DNA of 40,600 bases from contig CACZBZ010000002.1 in the NCBI GenBank assembly GCA_902779505.1, positions 1-40,600 of the forward strand, given 5' to 3'. A program made the position numbers and the translations under genes. Source of the DNA: an uncultured Lachnospiraceae bacterium (GTDB lineage: Bacteria > Bacillota > Clostridia > Lachnospirales > Lachnospiraceae). The notes under the pieces were generated by a model. That model did no database searches and was not told the origin of the DNA. It saw only the letters and a program-made list of their open reading frames with translations. How positions within the stretch are numbered: position 1 is the stretch's first letter; every line of letters begins with the position of its first letter. This document shows, piece by piece, positions 34,200 through 40,600 of this stretch.

Positions 34200-35018
34200 A
34201 TGTGTGATTTAACGCTCTACAGAGACCAGGACAGTGACAACACCCTGATCTCTAACATTTTTATTGATGAATACCTTTCTGATGCAAATGATGCTCAGAT
34301 CAAGGTTTATTTATATCTTATACGTATGACCAATGCTCATATGGCAACGAATATCAGCGAGATAGCCGACAAATTCAACCACACGGAGAAGGACGTATGC
34401 CGTGCTCTTCGTTATTGGGAGAAGAAGGGGCTTCTTTCTCTTGATTATGACCAGAACGGGGGTATTGTCGGAATACGTCTCTACGAGGTGTCTAACCCTG
34501 TAAGAAGGCAGACGCCCAGTCATGTTTCTACTAATTTTACTCAGGTTATTCCCACAAAACAGAATATTGTGGAAGCACAGACACCGATTTCGACTGTCGG
34601 CGGCTTTGCAAAGCCTCAGTACAGTCTTGATGAGATCAGGTCATTTAAGAACAGGGAAGAATCTACCCAGCTTATTTTTATTGCCGAGCGTTATCTTGGC
34701 AAGACACTTTCGGCTAACGATGTGCGTTCGCTCCAGTTCTACTGTGACGAACTGCATTTCAGCACAGATCTCATTGATTTCCTGCTTCAATACTGTATAG
34801 AGCACGATAAGAGATCTTTCGCTTATATGGATAAGGTTGCGATCACTTGGGCCAACAATAATATCTCAACGGTAAAAGAGGCCCGAAGCTACATTAAGAA
34901 ATACAATGTTAAGCCTTCAACACCAAAGAAGGCGACCACTTCTTTCCACCAGCTGGAACAGAAGGAATATAATTTTGCCGAGCTGGAAGCTCAGTTGCTT
35001 AGTAAAAACAGGAAATAA
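34200..35018 (+). CDS. DnaD-domain replication protein
   Basis: A 272-residue protein like Bacillus DnaD/DnaB, which help load the replicative helicase. Residues about 15-100 look like the N-terminal winged helix (LSDANDAQIKVYLYLIRMTN, then ISEIADKFNHTEKDVCRALRYWEKKGLLSL, core VCRALRYWEKKGLL). A Ser/Thr/Pro/Gln-rich linker follows. Residues about 140-235 form the DnaD C-terminal domain, with the characteristic ending SFAYMDKVAITWANNNIST (Y-x10-W pattern). The ATG follows GGGACGGGAG. The gene is 5 bp before the dnaI/dnaC-like ATPase gene, which strongly supports a shared role in helicase loading. Confidence 0.87.
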   Translation: MCDLTLYRDQDSDNTLISNIFIDEYLSDANDAQIKVYLYLIRMTNAHMATNISEIADKFNHTEKDVCRALRYWEKKGLLSLDYDQNGGIVGIRLYEVSNPVRRQTPSHVSTNFTQVIPTKQNIVEAQTPISTVGGFAKPQYSLDEIRSFKNREESTQLIFIAERYLGKTLSANDVRSLQFYCDELHFSTDLIDFLLQYCIEHDKRSFAYMDKVAITWANNNISTVKEARSYIKKYNVKPSTPKKATTSFHQLEQKEYNFAELEAQLLSKNRK

Positions 35019-35023
35019 TCATT

Positions 35024-35980
35024 ATGTCCATAACCAACGATCAGTTTGATGCCATAAAAAGAAAATACGACCAGAAGCAGCTTGCCTCTGCCAGACTTGC
35101 ATCAGAGCGTCTGGAGTACATCAATACTCATGTAGACGGCTACAAGGAGCTTACCGATACAATCGTATCTGTCAGCATGGAGAGAGCAAAACGTGCCTTG
35201 GAAGGCGACAAGAGTGCTCTTGAGGATCTCAGCTCTCTTATTCAGAGTCTCAGCGATCAAAGAGATGCCGTTCTGATGGGTGCCGGTTATCCTAAGGACT
35301 ATCTTGAAAAGGTCTATGAGTGTCCGGATTGCAAGGACACAGGCTATATAGGCAACGAAAAATGTCATTGTCTCAAGCAGGAGATCAATAATCTTCTCTA
35401 TGAGCAGTCTAATATCAACGAGGTCCTTAAAAACGTTGATTTCAGCATGATTAGCGACAAATATTACAGCGGAGAAGACTTGATTCACTTCAAAGATTCT
35501 TACGATATGGCTGTAAGATTTGTAAATGACTTCAAGAAAGACTACCAAAATCTCATATTTTATGGTACAGTAGGTACCGGCAAATCATTATTGTCGACAT
35601 GTATTGCAAAGGAACTGTTGGCCAAGGGATATTCGGTTATTTATTTTTCCGCCATATCTCTTATGGAAGAACTTTCCAAACAGACCTTTGATTATAAGAA
35701 CAAGAGCTTCAGCGAAGGTAACAGCCTTTACGAATCCGATCTTCTGATCATTGACGATTTGGGTACTGAGATGAACAATAACTTTACGATTTCATCTCTC
35801 TTCTCTCTTCTCAATGAAAGGGCTATCCGGAAAAAGGCTGTGGTTATATCCACCAATCTTACCTATGAAGATCTTAGGGACAGATACACGGACAGAATTT
35901 TTTCAAGACTGACCGGAGGCTACAACTTCTGCAGAATGTCGGGTCCGGATATCCGTATAGCAAAGAAACTAACTTTATAG
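35024..35980 (+). CDS. Helicase-loader ATPase, DnaC/DnaI-like
   Basis: A 318-residue AAA+ protein. The N-terminal 95 residues are helical. CPDCKDTGYIGNEKCHC near residue 103 is a four-cysteine zinc site like that of Bacillus DnaI. The AAA+ domain has Walker A YGTVGTGKS, Walker B DLLIIDDLGTE, sensor STNLTYEDL and an arginine finger in DRIFSRLTGG. DnaI-type proteins hold the DnaB/DnaC helicase ring and place it on DNA. IstB-type transposition helpers share the fold, but the zinc site, the dnaD neighbour and the absence of any transposase favour helicase loading. Confidence 0.9.
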   Translation: MSITNDQFDAIKRKYDQKQLASARLASERLEYINTHVDGYKELTDTIVSVSMERAKRALEGDKSALEDLSSLIQSLSDQRDAVLMGAGYPKDYLEKVYECPDCKDTGYIGNEKCHCLKQEINNLLYEQSNINEVLKNVDFSMISDKYYSGEDLIHFKDSYDMAVRFVNDFKKDYQNLIFYGTVGTGKSLLSTCIAKELLAKGYSVIYFSAISLMEELSKQTFDYKNKSFSEGNSLYESDLLIIDDLGTEMNNNFTISSLFSLLNERAIRKKAVVISTNLTYEDLRDRYTDRIFSRLTGGYNFCRMSGPDIRIAKKLTL

Positions 35981-36004
35981 CGAAGAAAGAGAGGATTTTC
36001 TCAC

Positions 36005-37189
36005 ATGGTTAAGCGTGAAGAAAAAAGGAATCTTGAGTCCATCCCCGTTGGTTCTTTGAGACTTATAGCTTTACAGAGCTGCTCGGAACTTGGTAAGAAA
36101 GTTGATTCTTATCTTGTAAAATGGAGAACCGAAAGGGAAAACGAGCACAAGACCAGTTTGGCTTTTGCAGGTTATCAGAGAGATTCATACCTTCTGAATA
36201 CCAAAATCCCCAGATTCGGTTCCGGTGAGGCAAAGGGCGAGATTCTTGAATCTGTACGTGGTTCGGATCTTTTTATCATGGTTGATGTATGTAACTATTC
36301 ACTTACATATTCTATGAGTGGATACGAAAATCATATGTCTCCCGATGATCATTTTTCAGATCTTAAGAGAATTATTGCTGCTGTAGGCGGTAAGGCAAGA
36401 AGAATTACAGTTATCATGCCTTTCCTTTATGAAAGCAGACAGCATCGTCGTACATCCAGAGAATCGCTTGACTGTGCTTTGGCTCTTCAGGAACTTGTGA
36501 AGATGGGTGTTGATAACATCATCACCTTTGATGCGCACGATCCCAGAGTTCAGAACGCTATTCCTCTTAACGGTTTTGAGACAGTTCAGCCTGCATACCA
36601 GTTCATCAAAGGACTGCTTAAGAATGTTAAGGATCTTAAGATTGATGCAGATCATATGATGGTAATAAGCCCTGATGAAGGCGGTATGGGAAGAGCAATA
36701 TACATTGCCAACGTGCTTGGTCTTGATATGGGTATGTTCTACAAGAGAAGAGACTATACAAGAATCGTCAACGGACGCAATCCTATCGTTGCTCATGAGT
36801 TCCTTGGTTCCAATGTGGAAGGCAAGGATGTTATCATTATTGACGATATGATCTCATCCGGTGAGAGTATGCTTGAGGTTGCCGGTGAGCTTAAGAAGCG
36901 CCAGGCTAACCGAATATTCGTATTCTCTACATTCGGCCTCTTTACCAATGGCCTTGAGAAATTTGATGATTTCTACCAGAAAGGTATTATAACAAAGGTT
37001 CTTACAACCAACCTTGTGTACCAGCCGGAAGAATTGCTAGGTAAAGAATGGTATGTCAGCTGTGACATGAGCAAGTACATCGCTTACATCATTGATACAC
37101 TTAATCATGATTCTTCAATAAGCGATCTTCTTGTTCCCAATGAAAGAATTCAGTCTATCGTTAATCGATATATGAACGGTGAACTGTAA
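36005..37189 (+). CDS. prs: Ribose-phosphate pyrophosphokinase (PRPP synthetase), long divergent form
   Basis: A 394-residue protein of the PRPP synthetase family, which makes PRPP from ribose-5-phosphate and ATP for nucleotide, His and Trp synthesis. It is about 75 residues longer than the classical enzyme. The magnesium/ribose site reads TFDAHDPRVQNAIPL (classical VDLHAxQIQGFF), the catalytic flexible loop FYKRRDYTRIVNG keeps the Lys-x-Arg pattern, and the PRPP-binding loop is VIIIDDMISSGESML (classical VDDMIDTGGT). The N-terminal 50 residues are an extension. The divergent loops suggest altered regulation, for example weaker ADP inhibition, but this is inference. It follows the dnaI-like gene by 24 bp, so the three probably share a transcript. 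Confidence 0.85.
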   Translation: MVKREEKRNLESIPVGSLRLIALQSCSELGKKVDSYLVKWRTERENEHKTSLAFAGYQRDSYLLNTKIPRFGSGEAKGEILESVRGSDLFIMVDVCNYSLTYSMSGYENHMSPDDHFSDLKRIIAAVGGKARRITVIMPFLYESRQHRRTSRESLDCALALQELVKMGVDNIITFDAHDPRVQNAIPLNGFETVQPAYQFIKGLLKNVKDLKIDADHMMVISPDEGGMGRAIYIANVLGLDMGMFYKRRDYTRIVNGRNPIVAHEFLGSNVEGKDVIIIDDMISSGESMLEVAGELKKRQANRIFVFSTFGLFTNGLEKFDDFYQKGIITKVLTTNLVYQPEELLGKEWYVSCDMSKYIAYIIDTLNHDSSISDLLVPNERIQSIVNRYMNGEL

Positions 37190-37212
37190 TCCTCGGCTTG
37201 AATATCATTGTA

Positions 37213-37248
37213 AAAAAAGAAATCCCTCAATTGAGGGATTTCTTTTTT
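37213..37248. terminator. Bidirectional terminator, perfect 36-bp palindrome
   Basis: Two 18-base arms meet without a loop at CTCAATTGAG (centre 37230/37231), with seven A on one side and six T on the other. It lies between prs and the converging 37247 gene and its edge touches the stop codon of the latter. Confidence 0.9.
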
Positions 37249-39781
37249 ACTGTGTATCTTTCAAAGAATATGTCAAGAATCTGTTGCCGTTTTCTTCAAA
37301 CAAGGCCCTTGAGTCTTCATTACCCTTTTTGTATATTTCTCCGCTTTCGGGATCGAATAATACAATGTTTTGGGCATTGAAGCCTACTATCAGATATGCC
37401 TGTCCGTTATCCAGCATTGCCAGAACCGGAAGATCTAGGTTGACATAATATTTTGTAACATTCAAATCACAACCGGTGAGATTAAGTATATATGCATCAT
37501 GGAGGTTCTCATCCAGTATGGTATATACGCTCTCGCCTTTTTCTATATAGTACTCGGAATTTCTCGAGATACCCTGCAACCTAAGCATATTATCAAGACA
37601 TACTGCCAAAGAATTCTTCTTATCGGTGGTGGACTCGGCTTCAATTGCCATAATCTGATTCCTGTCGGCAAGTTCTCCTCTTTTATACAGAGTATTGCCC
37701 TTCATATCATTAACAATTCCTCTGATATCATATGCCTTTGCCACTGCATCGGCAGGATTGTCATATATACCGACGGATTCGCCGTCACCGTAGACAATGA
37801 ATCGATTGTCATCCGCAGTCTTTAATTCGAGTTCTCTTCCGCCTTCATACACTACTTCTTTAGGCGTTAACAGCTTAAGGCTTCTGCTGTCCACTTCGCT
37901 CTTCAGGGATATTCCGTACACTTTCTTGAATATCTCCGATGTGCTTACCACTACGGTATTCTTACCCTCTACCACCTCTTCGTTGTTGGTGATGTGGTCA
38001 TCTTCAATGTCGTGATAGAGTCCTGTTTCGGGATCCTTTTCCGTTCTCTTCAGAGTAATCTGGTTATCCTCTATGGTTCCCTCTGTTATATAGATATTCT
38101 CCTGACTGTACTCCTTTAAGATGCTTCCGCTTTCATCCCTGATTATGACTTCATACATAGGGGTTATGGTATCGCCGTATATGCTCTTTGCCACGTCATT
38201 TTCCTCGCATATACCGTATATGAGATCCTCTTTCATAAAACCTATGGGCCTTATGTATCTCTCGGATCCGGCACCTATAACGGTTATTTCCTCTGTATCA
38301 AGGTTCATCAGCATAAGTCTGTCAGACAGTCTGCTCTCGTTTTCTTTTTCCTGCCATGCGACGTAATTGCCGCTTTCGGATACAAAGAATGTATCCGTGT
38401 ACAGATTGGAGGCTTCTTCCTTGTAATTCATCTTTTCGGTGGATATGTTATATATGGCTCCGTCCATATATAGGAAGAAATCGCCCATTGTATTGAAGTA
38501 ACTGAGCTTTTCAATATCGCATTTAAGAATCTCATAGGACTTCGAATAAGGCACAAACACCTGCTCTTCAATGGTATTTACGAGACTGTTGTAATAGCAC
38601 AGCTCTACGCCCACGCGTCCTTCATGAGTTCCTCGGTTCATATATCCGTATACTATAAAAGAGACATTACCGTTCTCTTCCACATTAAGGATCTTAATGT
38701 TGTTTGACTGGTACTGATGCCTGATATCGTCTTCAGAATCATCGTAAAAAGCAAATATTCTGGCAAGTTTGTTTTCCGCAATATTGTAGCTGTAGAGACG
38801 ACCGCCGTTGGTAAAAGCTATTACATCTCCTCCTTCGCATTGAACTATCTCCAGAGGATCTTCCTGAATACCCAGATTCATTCCGGTCTCTTCAACTACA
38901 TTATCACCCATTACAAATATCTCCGACATCTTTCTGTCAAAGCTTATGAGATGATATCTTTCCGTTCCTTTTCTTATCCTGTAGAACTCTGTTACATTAA
39001 AATGTCTGGTCTCTCCGTCAATTCTGGTAAGGACCTGATATTTCAACTGTATCGAAGCCATCTCCTTGCCTATCTCATACAGAGTAATACGCTTCTGAGA
39101 TTCGGGATAAGGCTCCATGTCTCCCCAGGATATCTGGTTGCTGTTGCTGTGTATGTTGACATTACCGAAATCAGTATTGTCACCTTCTCTGCTTGGCTCC
39201 AGATATGCAGACAGGTCCTTGATATCGGCCTTAGAGAAGGTCTTACTGTTAAAGTCCAGTACAAATCCTATCTTGTCCGCAGCGTCCGCTTCTTCGTTCT
39301 GAACTACTCTGGTATAGTAATATACATTTCTTCCGTCGGACAGCTCCAGGATAAGTGTTACATTATATTCCTTTCCCTCTTCGATCAAATCCTTAAGACT
39401 TACCGTTGTCTGGAGTTCGTTGGTAAGGTCTCTGTAATTGACGATGGGCGTGTCCTCTATCAGGCGTTCGCCGTCAAGACTTCTTACTTCCAGGGAAAGA
39501 GAAGATATGTTTTTACCGTATTTTTCCACCACGAAGGTGACTTTTCTGTTGTCGCCTATGGGTGTTATGGGACCTTTCATGGTTCCCACATCCATTTTTT
39601 CCATATAGCCGTGCATTTCATTAACGTAGTTGTCCGCTATATTTATATACACAACAGGAAGAGATGCCTGTTGCATCTCTATAGTCATATCGGTTCTGCT
39701 CTGATTAAAATATAATGAGAATCCGACTAAAGCCGCAATGAATACCAATGCGACAATGCCTCTCCTGATCCATATCTTCAT
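37247..39781 (-). CDS. Large membrane-anchored protein with a degenerate C39-peptidase-like C-terminal domain
   Basis: An 844-residue protein of unknown function. Residues about 8-26 form one transmembrane anchor (IVALVFIAALVGFSLYF) after a basic start, so the rest is likely outside the membrane. Residues 35-700 are beta-rich, with repeated short strands and turns like WD/beta-propeller sheets (for example GGDVIAFTNGGRLYSYNIAE, SESGNYVAWQEKEN). The last 125 residues resemble papain-like C39 peptidases: NSLAVCLDNMLRLQGI near 723, then LPVLAMLDNGQAYLIVGFN (785-803) and LFDPESGEIY. The histidine expected in GHAxLIVG is Gln794, and Ser724 appears to stand where the catalytic Cys should be, with a Cys at 728. 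I infer a pseudo-peptidase used for binding. It lies downstream of atpC behind a hairpin. Confidence 0.75.
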   Translation of the reverse strand: MKIWIRRGIVALVFIAALVGFSLYFNQSRTDMTIEMQQASLPVVYINIADNYVNEMHGYMEKMDVGTMKGPITPIGDNRKVTFVVEKYGKNISSLSLEVRSLDGERLIEDTPIVNYRDLTNELQTTVSLKDLIEEGKEYNVTLILELSDGRNVYYYTRVVQNEEADAADKIGFVLDFNSKTFSKADIKDLSAYLEPSREGDNTDFGNVNIHSNSNQISWGDMEPYPESQKRITLYEIGKEMASIQLKYQVLTRIDGETRHFNVTEFYRIRKGTERYHLISFDRKMSEIFVMGDNVVEETGMNLGIQEDPLEIVQCEGGDVIAFTNGGRLYSYNIAENKLARIFAFYDDSEDDIRHQYQSNNIKILNVEENGNVSFIVYGYMNRGTHEGRVGVELCYYNSLVNTIEEQVFVPYSKSYEILKCDIEKLSYFNTMGDFFLYMDGAIYNISTEKMNYKEEASNLYTDTFFVSESGNYVAWQEKENESRLSDRLMLMNLDTEEITVIGAGSERYIRPIGFMKEDLIYGICEENDVAKSIYGDTITPMYEVIIRDESGSILKEYSQENIYITEGTIEDNQITLKRTEKDPETGLYHDIEDDHITNNEEVVEGKNTVVVSTSEIFKKVYGISLKSEVDSRSLKLLTPKEVVYEGGRELELKTADDNRFIVYGDGESVGIYDNPADAVAKAYDIRGIVNDMKGNTLYKRGELADRNQIMAIEAESTTDKKNSLAVCLDNMLRLQGISRNSEYYIEKGESVYTILDENLHDAYILNLTGCDLNVTKYYVNLDLPVLAMLDNGQAYLIVGFNAQNIVLFDPESGEIYKKGNEDSRALFEENGNRFLTYSLKDTQ

Positions 39782-39797
39782 AATCGCTTCTACTCAC

Positions 39798-39834
39798 AAA
39801 GACCATGCACACATTCATAATGCACATGGTCTTT
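39798..39834 (-). terminator. Hairpin after atpC
   Basis: AAAGACCATG pairs with CATGGTCTTT around a loop of 17 bases. The minus-strand side after the stem has only CTTTGTG, so termination may be partial and the downstream 844-residue gene may be read from the atp operon. Confidence 0.55.
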
Positions 39835-39840
39835 GATTAT

Positions 39841-40236
39841 TTATCTGATAACATTAATTCTTGCAACTGCTCTCTGTAATGCAGTCTCGGCTCTGGCAAT
39901 ATCCGTCTTGGGATCATGCTCTCTGATTCTCTTCTCAGCTCTGTCCCTAGCAGCTATTGCACGTTCCTCATCAATCTCTTCCGGCCATTCTATTACTTCT
40001 GCCAGAATCGTAACGGAATCCTGAAGTATTTCCGCAAAGCCCGAATGTAAAGCCGCTTTCTTTACTTCCTGACCCGTTATGGTCAAAACACCAGGCTTGA
40101 TGATTACCGTCATGGGTATATGATTTTTATATACACCTATCTCGCCTTCCGTGGTGTTGAATTCCACCATTTCGGCTTCTCCCACATAGAAAGTTCGATC
40201 GGGTGTAATAATTCTTATTTCAAAACTATCTGCCAT
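39841..40236 (-). CDS. atpC: F-type ATP synthase epsilon subunit
   Basis: A 131-residue subunit of the F1 sector that links rotor to catalytic ring and can inhibit hydrolysis. The beta-sandwich N-terminal domain (FEIRIITPDRTFYVGEAEMV, TTEGEIGVYKNHIPMTVIIKPG) and the helical C-terminal hairpin (DEERAIAARDRAEKRI) are both present, so this is the long form. ATG 40236 follows AGAGGAACAG. It lies 28 bp after atpD, the usual end of an atp operon. Confidence 0.95.
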   Translation of the reverse strand: MADSFEIRIITPDRTFYVGEAEMVEFNTTEGEIGVYKNHIPMTVIIKPGVLTITGQEVKKAALHSGFAEILQDSVTILAEVIEWPEEIDEERAIAARDRAEKRIREHDPKTDIARAETALQRAVARINVIR

Positions 40237-40264
40237 ATCTGTTCCTCTTCCTTAGGAGGCTGTA

Positions 40265-40600
<336 letters not shown>

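Noticed and set aside
35024-35980. IstB-type transposition helper (insertion sequence)
   Set aside because: The zinc site, dnaD neighbour and absence of a transposase or terminal inverted repeats point to a helicase loader.
37213-37248. Mobile element end or operator (perfect palindrome)
   Set aside because: Its A-run, stem, T-run layout between converging genes is that of a bidirectional terminator.

Overview
The window looks like core chromosome of a low-to-mid G+C member of the Clostridia, most likely a Lachnospiraceae of the Butyrivibrio/Pseudobutyrivibrio type. This rests on the protein set: two-subunit PyrD/PyrK dihydroorotate dehydrogenase, GlgC/GlgD pair, eukaryote-like IleS, an unusually long PRPP synthetase, a DnaD/DnaI-type helicase-loading pair and strong AGGAGG ribosome-binding sites. 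I assigned the organism by recognising families, not by any search. I saw no rRNA, tRNA, CRISPR array, prophage or insertion sequence.

Layout. 1-1676 (+): the end of ispE, a GntR/FCD regulator and a DUF1934 protein. 1645-2136 (-): a small membrane-anchored protein. 2278-2847 (+): an isolated gene of unknown function with its own promoter and terminator. 2922-10468 (-): a seven-gene run, transcribed right to left, of GH9-like secreted protein, ddl, murF, plsC, pyrC, pyrK, pyrD; it joins cell-wall, phospholipid and pyrimidine synthesis. 10595-11704 (+): a second isolated gene, for an Asp-rich calcium-binding-like protein. 11803-19822 (-): ileS, glgP and an aconitase-family hydratase. 20037-24973 (-): TetR regulator, MMPL transporter and a partner with Leu/Gly heptad repeats. 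24994-29760 (-): pth, a broken mfd and an MgtC-like protein. 29925-32314 (-): glgC-glgD. 32576-37189 (+): murC, then dnaD, dnaI and prs. 37247-39781 (-): a large membrane-anchored protein ending in a degenerate C39-peptidase-like domain. 39841-40600 (-): the end of the F-type ATP synthase operon.

Things that stand out. (1) Three genes carry indels that look recent or artefactual: an exact 61-bp tandem duplication that shifts the end of pyrK, an exact in-frame 27-bp duplication in the MgtC-like gene, and an mfd split by a deletion of about 60 bp plus a second frameshift near its 3' end. (2) The two isolated plus-strand genes both have a sigma-28 (SigD/FliA)-like promoter at almost the same distance from the start codon, which suggests they belong to the motility regulon. 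(3) Three abutting 9-bp DnaA-box-like sites lie upstream of the dnaD-dnaI-prs promoter. (4) Two extracytoplasmic proteins look like enzyme folds without their catalytic residues: a GH9-like protein tied to ddl and a C39-like protein beside the atp operon.

No clearly new multi-gene defence or mobile system is visible. The candidates above are the best leads.
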